This document shows positions 34,586 to 44,763 of a stretch of DNA of 64,000 nucleotides, in pieces. The stretch spans positions 1 through 64,000 of the forward strand of contig NZ_AEJB01000343.1 of assembly GCF_000331005.1 (NCBI RefSeq). Reading direction: 5' to 3'. The number at the start of each line of letters is the position of its first letter. The stretch's first letter is position 1. A program made the translations under genes and the position numbers. The notes under the pieces are model-generated. The model did no database searches. It saw nothing but the letters and a program-made list of their open reading frames with translations, and was not told where the DNA came from. Origin of the DNA: Streptomyces turgidiscabies Car8 (GTDB lineage Bacteria; Actinomycetota; Actinomycetes; Streptomycetales; Streptomycetaceae).

Positions 34586-36577
34586 TCACCGGCCCGTCCA
34601 GCCGGTCCACCGCACAGACGCGTCGGTCGGGCAGCGCGTCGCCTGGCGGGACGGTGCGGTGGTGGCCCGTCCCACCCGCAGCACCGCCAGTAGCGCGTGG
34701 TCCGGGTTCGTGCCGCCTCCGGCCCGGAGCGCGACCGGTCCGCCGGATTCGTGGCCCAGCGGCTGCGCGGCGTATCCGGCCTCGGTCAACTCGAGCCACA
34801 CGCGCATCAGCGCCACACCCGCGTCGAGCCTGTCGGTGACCGTGCGCCGGGGGCCCCGCAGGACCAGTACGGCTCCGCAGTTGCGCAAACCGCGAGCCCT
34901 GAGCCGGGCCGTCGCCGTGACCGGTGGTGTCGCCCGCCGGGGTGGCACCATCCGGCTTCCCAGGACACGGCCGACGACACGGGCCGTTCCCGAGGCGGCG
35001 AGCAGCTCGCTCGGATCACCGAACGAGCGTCGGCCGTCCTCGGTCCGCGCCCGTTCTCTCAGCCATTCCCAGAGCGCACCGTCATCCGCGCGGACGTCCT
35101 CCGCGCGGCCGTCCTTCCCGGCGTCGAGCTCGGTGCGGGCCAGCCGGCCCAGGGCCGTGGCTCCGGTGACCGTTTCCAGGGTGAGGTTCCGCTCGGCACA
35201 GGTCAGTTCGATCCGCTTCAGGGTGGTCCCGTCGAGCGGTGTCCGCAGCAGATCGCCCCGGTGGGTGCCGCGCAGGCCGAGGACTCCCTGCCGGGCGAGC
35301 ACGTCGTCACGCAGTCGGTCGCAGTGGAACCGGCCCGCGGACCAGCCAGCCTCACCCGGATCGGCGGCACTGCCCTCCCACTCCCCGTGGGCGAGGTAGG
35401 ACATCGCCCCCAGCGCACAGCCGAGGCTCTCCGCCCAGCCCAGCGCGTCAGGTGCGGCGGAGGGCCACCGCCCGGCGTCCGGCGCGAGCCGCACCGTACG
35501 CCCGTCGACAGGCTCGAAGCGCCAGGGCTGAGCGTTGTAGGGCGACGGTGCGAGGCGGGCTCCCCGCAGCACGATGGCGAGACGTTCGGGGAGCTGTCGT
35601 ACGGGCGGGGCCGCGGACTCGGGCGGGCGGAGGCGGGCCGATGCCGCAGCCGACGGTGAAGCCGATGCCCGGGCCGTCGCCCGGACCGCTCTCAGGGTCC
35701 GCGCGAGTTCCAGCGGCATCCGGAGCCGGTGGGCGAGCGCCGCCGCGCGGGGCATGGCCGCCGCGTGCAGGTCCACGGTGACGACGTGCCTCGTCCTGCG
35801 GTTCATCAACAGGTCCAGTACCACCCTGCTGCCCAACGCGCCCATGCCGAGCACACAGTAGGAGATCTGCGGCCAGGTGCCGCCGTTGGACAGCCGGTCG
35901 GTCATGACCGGGAGGTAGTCACTGGGGAAGTGGGTCCTGCCGAACCAGCGCACGGAGTCCCAGACGCGGTTCTCCCGGTGGGCCTCGGCGGTGGCGGTGC
36001 CGTAGAAGGGCACGGGACGGCGACGGTAGTCGAAGACGTACACGGCCGGCTTCCCGCCGAAGTCCGCACCCGCGACAACGGGGATGCCACGCTGCGCGGC
36101 CCGCTCGTGCAGCTGGTACTTGACCCAGGCCGACATCTGCGGGTCGATGGCGTCGAAGGCGACATGGACACCGTCCAGTGCCTCGTCCAGGTTCTCCAGC
36201 GTCAGCCCCTCCGGGCAGACGGTCACCTCGGCGGACGGGTTGATGGCACGCACCCGCTCGGCCAGCACCTCGGGCTTCGGCCGGCCGGCGTCGGCCAGCA
36301 CACAGGCCTGCCGGTTGAGGTTCGTGATGTCGAAGTGGTCGGGGTCGGCGAGGCGGAAGCGCATCACGCCGAGCCGTGCGAGAGGTTCCACCACCGCGCC
36401 GCCGACACTGCCGCAGCCTGCCACGAGCACGGTCGCCGCGCGCAACGCCGCCTGCTCACGCTCGTCGACGATGCCGAGGTTGCGGGTCACCGCCTCGGCC
36501 CCGGCCTCCGCCATGGCGACGTCCGACAGATCCGTGGCATGAACGTCCGTTTCATGAGCGTCCGTGTCACGCGTCAT
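34586..36577 (-). CDS. ThiF/E1-like adenylyltransferase fused to a nitroreductase-like domain
   Basis: 663 residues. The N-terminal domain (about 30-290) is a ThiF/MoeB/E1-type fold: VLVAGCGSVGGAVVEPLARL, DPDHFDITNLNRQ and VAFDAIDPQ. The C-terminal half (about 325-645) looks like a nitroreductase: RLAPSPYNAQPWRFEP near 335, GCALGAMSYLAH, and a late GYAAQPLGHESG. The closest familiar layout is mycobacterial Rv1355c (annotated moeY). I see no CxxC pair typical of MoeB zinc sites. The gene follows the adenylating ligase and megasynthase genes on the same strand, 138 bases after the ligase stop, so it may tailor or activate the lipid product. Its substrate is unknown. Confidence 0.75.
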   Translation of the reverse strand: MTRDTDAHETDVHATDLSDVAMAEAGAEAVTRNLGIVDEREQAALRAATVLVAGCGSVGGAVVEPLARLGVMRFRLADPDHFDITNLNRQACVLADAGRPKPEVLAERVRAINPSAEVTVCPEGLTLENLDEALDGVHVAFDAIDPQMSAWVKYQLHERAAQRGIPVVAGADFGGKPAVYVFDYRRRPVPFYGTATAEAHRENRVWDSVRWFGRTHFPSDYLPVMTDRLSNGGTWPQISYCVLGMGALGSRVVLDLLMNRRTRHVVTVDLHAAAMPRAAALAHRLRMPLELARTLRAVRATARASASPSAAASARLRPPESAAPPVRQLPERLAIVLRGARLAPSPYNAQPWRFEPVDGRTVRLAPDAGRWPSAAPDALGWAESLGCALGAMSYLAHGEWEGSAADPGEAGWSAGRFHCDRLRDDVLARQGVLGLRGTHRGDLLRTPLDGTTLKRIELTCAERNLTLETVTGATALGRLARTELDAGKDGRAEDVRADDGALWEWLRERARTEDGRRSFGDPSELLAASGTARVVGRVLGSRMVPPRRATPPVTATARLRARGLRNCGAVLVLRGPRRTVTDRLDAGVALMRVWLELTEAGYAAQPLGHESGGPVALRAGGGTNPDHALLAVLRVGRATTAPSRQATRCPTDASVRWTGWTGR

Positions 36578-36715
36578 GGCGGAGGCCTCCCTCGCGGCGG
36601 AGGACGTCCGGACCTTGTTCCGTACGGTGGCGGAGTCGGCGAGGGTGACGCCGGCGAGTTCGGATCATGAGGGTTCCTGTTCTGGTCGGGGGCGAGTTCC
36701 GTGGGCGGCGGACGC

Positions 36716-37978
36716 TCACGGCGTGCGTTCGTCGATCAGCCGGAGCAGCTTTCCCGTCCGGGAGTTGACGACGAGCCCGGCGGCCGGAACACACTCCACC
36801 GTCAGCGGGCTGATCAGTCCGGCGTCGACGTGATCCGCGAACATCGGGCGGATCTCGTCGAGTCGGCTCGCGACGGCTTTGCCCACGGCGTCCGGATCAC
36901 CGAGGTCGCCCGCGATCCGCACCACCAGCTCGTCCCGGCCGTCCTTACGACGCTGCACCACCTGCATGCCGACGAGGGGCCGGCCGTCGGCCACCTGCTG
37001 CACCACGGCGCGCAGATCCTCCAGATACACGGTGATCGGCCCGACCCGGGCGCCCTCGTCGGAGCGGCCCAGCAGCCGGAACAGCCCTTCCTCGCGGTCA
37101 ACCCAGGCGCCCCGGTCCCCGGTGGGATACCGGATCACGGGCATCAGCCGACGGGCCAGATCGGTCACGACCAGCCGTCCGGGGCGGCCCGGTTCCCTGA
37201 TGGGCTCGCCGGTGTCGTCGTCGACGATCTCCATCACGGTCTGGGGTCGGTGGGTGCGGTGGACCCGGGGATCGGGGTGGTCCGCCACGGGAGCTCCGAG
37301 CATGCCGCCGTCCACGCTGCCGTAACCCATCGAGCGGATACGGGCGTTGGGGAACGCCGCTTCGAGGAGCGGGCGTTGGTCCTCGTAGAACGACTCGCCG
37401 CCGAACATCACGAGGTGGACGTCGGGCGCCGGCCGGTCCGACTCGGTGAGCTGTGCGGCGAGTTGGCAGATTGTGGTCGGCGGGCCCAGCAGCGCGGTGG
37501 CGGCGAACTCGTGGATGACGTGGGCCGTGTACTCCAGCGGGGCGGACGCGACAGGCAGGTGCACGTTCGGGACCGAGGACTCCTGCAGGCACAGCACGTT
37601 GAACAGGAAGCTGGCGTACAGCTCTCCGGCGTAGAAGAGGTTGGCGATCCGGTCGCCGGGACGCAGTCCGGCGTGCTCGAAGCCGTTGCCCTGGAGCCGG
37701 CTCATGCCCAGCAGTTCCTGCCGGGTGTAGACGGACAGTTTGGGCTCGGTGGTGGTGCCGCCGGACTTGAAGACGATGCCGTCGGTGAGCGGGCCGGTGA
37801 GCACCCGGCTGTCGTGGGCGGTGTTGGCGCCCCAGAAGGACGAGTGGTCGAGGACGGGGAGGTCCTCCAGAACCACGGGGCCGGGCGGTACCTGGGCGTA
37901 CAGGTCTCGGTAGTAGGGCGAGTGCTGACGGACGAAGTCGACGAGTTCGGTGAGGTCGTCGGCGTAGTACGGGGCCAC
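36716..37978 (-). CDS. PaaK-like adenylate-forming ligase
   Basis: 420 residues from a GTG at 37978, six bases after a strong AAGGAGG, which decides the start although the frame is open upstream. The AMP-binding loop is GIVFKSGGTTTEPKLSVYT, followed by NLFYAGELYASFLFN, the adenine loop region MGYGSVDGG and a C-terminal domain with RSDEGARVGPITVYLEDL. This is the compact phenylacetate-CoA ligase/F390-synthetase branch of the ANL superfamily. Located right after the two megasynthase genes, it could load a starter acid or activate the released chain. The acyl substrate cannot be read from sequence. Confidence 0.82.
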   Translation of the reverse strand: MAPYYADDLTELVDFVRQHSPYYRDLYAQVPPGPVVLEDLPVLDHSSFWGANTAHDSRVLTGPLTDGIVFKSGGTTTEPKLSVYTRQELLGMSRLQGNGFEHAGLRPGDRIANLFYAGELYASFLFNVLCLQESSVPNVHLPVASAPLEYTAHVIHEFAATALLGPPTTICQLAAQLTESDRPAPDVHLVMFGGESFYEDQRPLLEAAFPNARIRSMGYGSVDGGMLGAPVADHPDPRVHRTHRPQTVMEIVDDDTGEPIREPGRPGRLVVTDLARRLMPVIRYPTGDRGAWVDREEGLFRLLGRSDEGARVGPITVYLEDLRAVVQQVADGRPLVGMQVVQRRKDGRDELVVRIAGDLGDPDAVGKAVASRLDEIRPMFADHVDAGLISPLTVECVPAAGLVVNSRTGKLLRLIDERTP

Positions 37979-38092
37979 GGTGGAACCTCCTTGGTTCGCG
38001 GGGAAGGGGTTCGCGGGGATGGGAAGGGTGGAGAAAGGTGAGCAGGAGGGGCGGGAGGAGCGGCGGGGCACCGGATCGAGGATGTCCCCTGC

Positions 38093-41000
38093 TCAGCCGT
38101 CGTTCTCGGTGAGTCCGATGCCCAGGTCCGTCACGTGGTAGATGCGGGTGCCGTCGGCCCACAGCCAGGCGTCGGCGACGGCGTAGGGGCCGCTTTCGGT
38201 CTCACCGGTCTCGGTCACCTCGAGTTCCACGGTGATCGTCCTGTTGCGCGGGGTCACCTGGCCCCGGTACTTCCAGGTGACCGGGCGCCCGGGGAGTACC
38301 GGTTCGAAACGCGGGCGGCGCAGACCGTCACCCAGTCCGCTTTCCATGGCGTAGAACTGGAGGAGCTGGTACATGGCCTGCACGCCCAGGGATCCCGGCT
38401 GGACCGGGTCCTGGAAGAAGTGGGCCTTGAAGAACCATTCGTCGGCGTCCACGTCCTTCTCCGCCCGCAGCCTCCCGAGTCCGGCGCGTCCGCCGTCCGG
38501 CCACCAGCCGGTCACCCGGTCGAGCATCAGCAGCATCGGGCCGGGCAGGTGGAGCGGTCCGTCGAAGTACTTCGCGGGCCGGAGACCGAGATCGACCCGG
38601 ACGTCGCACGGCCGTTCAAGGGCCCGCCGTTCGTCGTCGGTCGGCGGCAGTCCGACCTGGTTCTCGAACGCCGCCGGCGGGAAGAAGCCGAACACGGTGG
38701 TGAGCGAGAACACCGGCTCGTCGTCGGCGAAGCACTCCACCCCGAACGTCTCGATGATCATGTCGCCGCTGTGCGCGATGTCGAGCAGTCGGGTCCGGGT
38801 GCGCAGCACCTTTGTGCCGGGCCGGATCTCCCGCAGGACTGTTCCCGTGCCGTCGAGGTTGCGGAACAGCAGGTCCTCGTCGTGGCCGAGGGCGCTGCCG
38901 ACATACGAGGCCAGCCAGCCGCTGGCCTGCAGGACGACCTCCATGAGCACCCCGAGCGGCATGACGGGAAAGCCGTTCTGCTCGAAGTACCAGACCTCGT
39001 CCGGGACGTCGTACTCCACCTCCACCGCACTGCCCGCTTCCGGCACCCAGGCGGGACCCTCCACGGCGACGGCCCGGCTCATGAAGTGGAACGGCGGCCC
39101 CGGCAGCCGCGCCAGTCTGCGGGCGCTGTCGAACGGGGCGTAGGCGGCGCCGAAGGCCTCGCTCGGTTTGCCCCACGCGCAGGCGAGCATCGAGGCGTAG
39201 TCGTAGCGGAAGCCCTGGGCCTCGGCGACCGCCGTCGTCTCGTGGTGGCCCGCCAGACCGGCGAGCGCACGGTGCGGGACGGCCGCGCCGGTCGGCTGGA
39301 CCGCAGCGGGCCCGAGATGCCGCCAGTGGGTCAGCGGCCAGTCCGGGACGAGCCGCAGCCGGACGCCCCGCGCATGGAATGCCTTGACCCCGTCGACGGT
39401 GCACAGCACGTCCGCCACGAGTTCGGGTTCGGGTCCGGTGGACAGCCCCGACACGAACACCTCGTACGTCAACTGCTCGCTGCCGGGCGTCACTTGCCCC
39501 CGGCAGAGCATCGGCACGGGGTTGCCCGGGGCCGGTTCGAAGCGCCAGCCGTCGCGGTCGACGGTGCAGCCGAGGGCGGCGAGATGGAACGCCATGGCCT
39601 GCAGACAGCCTTCGAACATGAGGGTGCCCGGCATGCACGGATCCTCGGGGAAGTGACCCTCGAAGAACCAGTCGTCGGGTGAGATCGGCGTGACCGCCCG
39701 CAGACAGCCCCGACCCCAGGGGCCGCCGACAGGGTCGAACTCCGTTATCTCGTGGAGGAGTTGCATCCGCCCGTCGCCCGTCCGGGGCGAACGGATGTGG
39801 CTACGGGTGAGTTCCCAGCCGGTGCCGAAGCAGTCGAAGGGCCGGCCTTCGGTGAACGCCCGCACCGCGTCGGGCCCGAAGGCGCGTGGCGGGGAGCTGA
39901 CGGGTGGCGGGTCGAGGGGCAGCGCGGGGTCGGGGGTCTCGGTCGCCGGATCCCACAGCACGCCGCCGGTACGGGCGAGTTCCTCGTCGGTGAAGAAGCC
40001 CGCCTGGCCGCCCCGCATGGTCAGCCGGAGTTCGTCCCCGACGTAGCAGTCGTAGTGGAAGAAGAACAGCCGGATGCCACCGTGCTCGCCGTGGCCGTCG
40101 ATATGGATCTCGTAGCGGAGCGTCTCGCCCGGGAGCGGCGGGCTGCCGTGGTAGGTGAGTTCGCAGCCGAGGAGACGGTAGACGCGTTCACCACGGTTGA
40201 GCAGATCCACCCCGAGCCAGCTGATCAGCAGCAGGTCGGCCTGGCCGGCCTCGACCATGATCCCGGCGGGCATGCGTCCGCTCGCGTCGAGATACCAGCT
40301 GTCGAGCCGGACATCGGTCTCGGTGCGGATGGTCCCGATGCCCATGGACGCCGGCTCCGCGTCGATCCCCGTGACGCGGTCCGCGAGCAGCATCGGCGGT
40401 GCGGGCATCCGGGTCTGCCGCCGGTACTGGTCCTGCGCGGCGAACAGGGGGCCGAACAGGGCGGACACCGGGCCGGTGGCGAGACGTTCCAGGTCGGCGC
40501 GGGTGAAGACGGGGCCACGGGGTACGTCGGCTGCGGCAGGGGTTTGCGGGGCCGCGGGTACGGCCACTGCGACAGGAGCCGGCGGCGGGAGCGGGGACGG
40601 GGGCGAACCGATGGTGTTCGGCGGCGGACCGGCGGCGTTCAGACGAGCGGCCAGGAGGTGTGCCGCTGCCCTCTGGCGTGTCGCCAGGAACTCCTCGTGC
40701 ACCCGGGCCTGGACGGCGAGGAAGTGACGGTGGGCGGAGACGGCGAGTTGCCGTGTCTCCATGACCGCGGTCGTCGCGGGGTGGTGCGTGAGGGTGCCGA
40801 GTGCCTGCGTGACGCCGACCGGCGCGGCGGGACCTTCGGCCAGGACGGGCAGCGGAACGGCGGTCGGCGCGGGGAGCAGAACCCGATCCGGTTCCCCACC
40901 CTCCTTGGGCCCGACGTGAGTTGCCGCGTCACGCGCCGGGACAGTGACCCTGACCGGGACCTGAACCCGGGCCGCGTGGTACTCCGGTGCGCTCGGCAGC

Positions 41001-44000
41001 CGGGGTGCCCTCGGCATCACCTCGGGGGGCGGTGGTGTGCCGGGGTCGGGCAGCCGGATCGCCGGTGGGTGCGCGGGCAGGGTGAGTCGGCGGCTCGCGG
41101 ATCGGGGCTCGGGCCGGGCCGCGGCCAGCCTGTCGCACAGCGCGTCGGTGTCCGCCTCCACCCCCGCGGCGACCAACTCCAGTGTGGAGCGCAGTAGTTG
41201 GCCGATGCCACGGCCCACGGGAGCGTCCAGGGACACCGCGACGTGCTCGCGGTCCCCCAGGACCCGCCTGATCCATCCCGCGCAGTGGCTGCGGGGACCG
41301 TGTTCGACGAAGACCCGGACGCCGTCCTCCCAGGCCTGTTCGACGGTACGGCCGAAGTCGATCGGGCCCAGGGCCTGTTCCGTCAGCGCGTCGGCCGCCG
41401 CGTCGGCGCTCGCGCGGTACCAGCGGCTGGTGGAGCAGGTGTAGAAACGCACCCCGACATCCGTGGTGGGCAGATGGTGCATCCGCCACCAGGTGTCCCG
41501 GATCTCCGCCAACTCCGGTACGTGCGCGGCGACCTGGTAGGGAATGTGCAGCGCCTGGGTGGTGCCCAGCCGGTCCAGGACCCGCAGACACCCACTCGCC
41601 TCGCCTCCGAACACACATGAGTCGGGGGTGTTGACGACCATCAGGTGAACCCCGGGTTCGTCACCGATGGCGGCCCGCACGCGTTCGACGGGTTCCTCCA
41701 CCTGGTAGCTCGCCCATACGGTGCCCTCGACACCCAGTTTCCGCCAGGCTCGGCGCGGCACTTTCAGCTCGCCGACCACACCGTCCGCGAACAGCTGGGC
41801 CCGCCGGGCCTGCGCGGACAGGCCCGTGACGTCCGTCCAGGCGCCCAGCGACGCCAGCGCGCTGGACTCGCCCGAGGAGTAACCGAGCGATGCCTGTGGT
41901 TCGATCCGCAGCAGCGTTCGGGTGATCCGGGCGTGCAGCTGGCCGAGTACGGACGCGCCCCAGATCTGGTCGAGCGCGTGCCGAGGCCGTGGCCGCTCGC
42001 TCTCGTGGGCCCAGCCCACCAGCCCGTGCAGCGGACCGCTGCGCTCCTCGACGGCGGCGAGCAGGTCGGGGAAGGCCAGCATGACGTCGGCGCCCATGCC
42101 CGCATACGCCATGGACCCTCCGGAGAAGACGAAGGCCACCTCGCCGCCCACCGGGCGGTCACGGAACGCCGTGAAGTCCGGCCGGGCGCCGCTCTCCCCG
42201 GCGAGCCACCTCCGCGCCGCCTCGGTTCGGTCCGCGAGATCCTCGCGGCCGGCGGCGGCCAGCACCAGCCGGGCCGGACCTTCGTGCGACTCACGTCCTT
42301 CGGCGAGAGCCCGCACGACGCCCGCGCGGCTGCTCCCCGAGAACACATGGACTCGGCGCGGGAGTTCGGTGAGGTAGGGGGCCCGGTCGGCGGCGCGCAG
42401 CCGTATCTGCCGGGTGGGCCCGCCCAGCGGTTCCACCCCGGCCACGGCGGTCCGTGCACGCAGCGCGGGCCGGGCCGGGGCGCCGACCCGTGGAACGGCC
42501 CGGTGGTGCAGGGCCAGCGCCGAGGACACCACGGCGAGCAGTCCGCTCGCGGCGTGGGCACGGCCGAACAGATCGGCGGGATCGAAGTGATCCGGTGTCA
42601 CCTCGGCCTGCGTGGGATCCCCGACGGTCCAACGCCGCCCGACGGCTTCCGCGTTGTGGTCCTCGTGTTCCTCGGGCGGTGGCGGGTCCGTCAACTCCGT
42701 GTCCAGCAGGGCGAGAACGGTGTCGCCGTCGGCGCGGGCGTCGGCGAGTCGCTTGAGCACCAGTACGACAGCCGCGTCTCCCGGCCGATCGTCCCGGCCG
42801 AATTCGGCCAGGGCCGCGCGGTGGACGGGCTCGTGCGAGAGGTCCACCGCGCCGACCAGCACGGCGTCGGCGTCGCCCGCCCGCAGCGCCCGGGCGCCGA
42901 CCTCCAGCGCCACGACGCCGGAGGCCTCCTCCGCGCTGATCGTGAACCCGGGCCCGGTCAGGTCGAGTTGGGCACTGATCCGGTTCGCGACCAGATTGGG
43001 CATCGTCCCCACCACGGCGGACGCGGACTGGGCCGACTGAACGGCGTCCCGCAACTCCCGTACACGATCGTGGTCAGTGGCCCCGGCTCCGTTTCCGGAC
43101 CCCGTTCCGTTCTCGTCCAGGAGCTCCGGGATCCGCCAACGCGTGATGTAGCGGGCCACTTCGGGATCGCAGCCCATGCCGATGAGCACCATGGTCCGGT
43201 CCCCGGGCAGCGCCGTGCGGTCCGCTGCCTCGCGGGCCGCCTCAAGGACCAGGAGTTGCTGGGCGTGGGTGCGTTCCAGATCCAGCGGCGGGAACCGCAG
43301 CCCGTCCAGGGCCACTTCCACGGTGTCCCGGGCGTCGTCCCGGCGCTGCCCGGCGAACAGCGCGTCCCTCAGGTCGTGCAGATCCCGTCCGTCACCGACC
43401 CGGGCGCCGACGGCGACGACGGCGATCGGCTCGGACGTCCGAGGGGTGCGGGGCGGCGGGGGAAGCGCCGGGGTTCCGGAGTCGTCGCCGGTCCAGGCGT
43501 CGACGATCAGGTGGGCGTTGTTACCGCCGAAGCCGAACGCGCTGACCGCCGCACGGCGCGGCCCCGTCCACTCCTCGGGTTCGTGCAGCAGCCGCAGCGG
43601 GGTCCCGGCGAGCGCCGCGAGGGGTTCCTCCGCGCCGACCGTCGGCGGGCGGATCCCGGCGCGCAGCGCGCCCAGCGCCTTCAGCAGCCCGGCGGCACCG
43701 GCCGCGGTGATCAGATGGCCCACATTGGACTTGGCCGAACCCACAGGCAGGTCCGCCGAGTCGGTGAACACCCTTGCCGCGCTGCGTACTTCGACCGCGT
43801 CACCGACGGGCGTGCCGGTGGCGTGGCATTCGAGCAGGCCGACACTCTCCGGGTCGACGCCCGCGGCTTCGTAGGCCTGCCGCATCGCACGTTCCTGGCC
43901 GTCCTCCGACGGGACGAGCAGTCCGCTGCCCCGGCCGTCGTTGGACAGGCCGACCCCGCGGATCACCCCGAAGACGGGCGCGCCTGCGGCGAGCGCGTCG

Positions 44001-44755
44001 TGGAGGCGCATCAGGGCGACGAAGGCAGCCCCCTCACCGGGGACGAGACCGTCGGCGTCCCGGTGGAAGGGCCGGCTCGACCCGCTGCGGCTCATCGCCG
44101 CCAGACTGCAGAAGCTGACCTGGAGAAAGAGGTCGTCCGCGCTGTTCACTCCGCCCGCCACCATCAGGTCGGCCCGGCGCTCCTGCAGCTCTCGGCAGGC
44201 GAGCCCGATCGCGTAGAGCGAGGAGGCACAGGCCGCGTCGAGGGCGAACCCACCGAGTCCCAGGCCGAGTTCGCGGGCGGCGAGATGGGCGGGCAGACCG
44301 GACATGAAGCGGTTGCGGGGATCCGGGGGCGGCCCGCTGGACGTCAGGTACTGGTCGCGCAGCCAGATGTGTTCGGCGTAGGACGCCATGCCGGCGGTGG
44401 GGAACGACAGGTTTCCCAGCACCAGTCCCGCCCGGTGCAACAGCCGTTCCTGGGCGGCCTCCCGCAGTGCGGCGGCGGCTCCGTGCCACGTCCAGTGGAA
44501 GACGGGATCCAGGGACGGGTCCAGCGGACCTGAGGCGGCGAAGTCCGTGACGTAGCCGGCGGTCCGGTTCCAGGTCCGGTCCGTGCAGTCGGCCGGATCG
44601 CCGAGTGCCCAGGCGTCGGACAGGCGTCGGCGGTCCTGCGGGGTGTCCCGCAGACTGACCCGGCCCGTGAGGACGTTGTCCCAGAAGGTGTCGGGGTCGG
44701 GGGCGTCGGGCATGACGCAGCCGCGTCCTACGACAGCGATCGGTTCGAAGCGCAT
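38093..44755 (-). CDS. PfaC-like megasynthase: KS-CLF-AT-DH-DH
   Basis: 2220 residues from an ATG at 44755 behind GGAGGTGA, eight bases after the upstream megasynthase stop. Domain 1 is a ketosynthase with DAACASS (Cys near 175), HATGTP and KSNVGH. Domain 2 is a chain-length-factor-like KS whose active-site Cys is replaced (SAEEASG near 609). An acyltransferase follows with VFSGGSMAYAGMG and GYSSGES (Ser near 961). The C-terminal third holds two double-hotdog FabA-type dehydratases with EGHFPEDPCMPGTLM near 1701 and KAHFFQDPVQPGSLG near 2113. This order matches the PfaC/Pfa3-type subunit of polyunsaturated fatty acid synthases, here without a terminal acyltransferase (AGPAT). Confidence 0.9.
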   Translation of the reverse strand: MRFEPIAVVGRGCVMPDAPDPDTFWDNVLTGRVSLRDTPQDRRRLSDAWALGDPADCTDRTWNRTAGYVTDFAASGPLDPSLDPVFHWTWHGAAAALREAAQERLLHRAGLVLGNLSFPTAGMASYAEHIWLRDQYLTSSGPPPDPRNRFMSGLPAHLAARELGLGLGGFALDAACASSLYAIGLACRELQERRADLMVAGGVNSADDLFLQVSFCSLAAMSRSGSSRPFHRDADGLVPGEGAAFVALMRLHDALAAGAPVFGVIRGVGLSNDGRGSGLLVPSEDGQERAMRQAYEAAGVDPESVGLLECHATGTPVGDAVEVRSAARVFTDSADLPVGSAKSNVGHLITAAGAAGLLKALGALRAGIRPPTVGAEEPLAALAGTPLRLLHEPEEWTGPRRAAVSAFGFGGNNAHLIVDAWTGDDSGTPALPPPPRTPRTSEPIAVVAVGARVGDGRDLHDLRDALFAGQRRDDARDTVEVALDGLRFPPLDLERTHAQQLLVLEAAREAADRTALPGDRTMVLIGMGCDPEVARYITRWRIPELLDENGTGSGNGAGATDHDRVRELRDAVQSAQSASAVVGTMPNLVANRISAQLDLTGPGFTISAEEASGVVALEVGARALRAGDADAVLVGAVDLSHEPVHRAALAEFGRDDRPGDAAVVLVLKRLADARADGDTVLALLDTELTDPPPPEEHEDHNAEAVGRRWTVGDPTQAEVTPDHFDPADLFGRAHAASGLLAVVSSALALHHRAVPRVGAPARPALRARTAVAGVEPLGGPTRQIRLRAADRAPYLTELPRRVHVFSGSSRAGVVRALAEGRESHEGPARLVLAAAGREDLADRTEAARRWLAGESGARPDFTAFRDRPVGGEVAFVFSGGSMAYAGMGADVMLAFPDLLAAVEERSGPLHGLVGWAHESERPRPRHALDQIWGASVLGQLHARITRTLLRIEPQASLGYSSGESSALASLGAWTDVTGLSAQARRAQLFADGVVGELKVPRRAWRKLGVEGTVWASYQVEEPVERVRAAIGDEPGVHLMVVNTPDSCVFGGEASGCLRVLDRLGTTQALHIPYQVAAHVPELAEIRDTWWRMHHLPTTDVGVRFYTCSTSRWYRASADAAADALTEQALGPIDFGRTVEQAWEDGVRVFVEHGPRSHCAGWIRRVLGDREHVAVSLDAPVGRGIGQLLRSTLELVAAGVEADTDALCDRLAAARPEPRSASRRLTLPAHPPAIRLPDPGTPPPPEVMPRAPRLPSAPEYHAARVQVPVRVTVPARDAATHVGPKEGGEPDRVLLPAPTAVPLPVLAEGPAAPVGVTQALGTLTHHPATTAVMETRQLAVSAHRHFLAVQARVHEEFLATRQRAAAHLLAARLNAAGPPPNTIGSPPSPLPPPAPVAVAVPAAPQTPAAADVPRGPVFTRADLERLATGPVSALFGPLFAAQDQYRRQTRMPAPPMLLADRVTGIDAEPASMGIGTIRTETDVRLDSWYLDASGRMPAGIMVEAGQADLLLISWLGVDLLNRGERVYRLLGCELTYHGSPPLPGETLRYEIHIDGHGEHGGIRLFFFHYDCYVGDELRLTMRGGQAGFFTDEELARTGGVLWDPATETPDPALPLDPPPVSSPPRAFGPDAVRAFTEGRPFDCFGTGWELTRSHIRSPRTGDGRMQLLHEITEFDPVGGPWGRGCLRAVTPISPDDWFFEGHFPEDPCMPGTLMFEGCLQAMAFHLAALGCTVDRDGWRFEPAPGNPVPMLCRGQVTPGSEQLTYEVFVSGLSTGPEPELVADVLCTVDGVKAFHARGVRLRLVPDWPLTHWRHLGPAAVQPTGAAVPHRALAGLAGHHETTAVAEAQGFRYDYASMLACAWGKPSEAFGAAYAPFDSARRLARLPGPPFHFMSRAVAVEGPAWVPEAGSAVEVEYDVPDEVWYFEQNGFPVMPLGVLMEVVLQASGWLASYVGSALGHDEDLLFRNLDGTGTVLREIRPGTKVLRTRTRLLDIAHSGDMIIETFGVECFADDEPVFSLTTVFGFFPPAAFENQVGLPPTDDERRALERPCDVRVDLGLRPAKYFDGPLHLPGPMLLMLDRVTGWWPDGGRAGLGRLRAEKDVDADEWFFKAHFFQDPVQPGSLGVQAMYQLLQFYAMESGLGDGLRRPRFEPVLPGRPVTWKYRGQVTPRNRTITVELEVTETGETESGPYAVADAWLWADGTRIYHVTDLGIGLTENDG

Positions 44756-44763
44756 GGCCCCGG

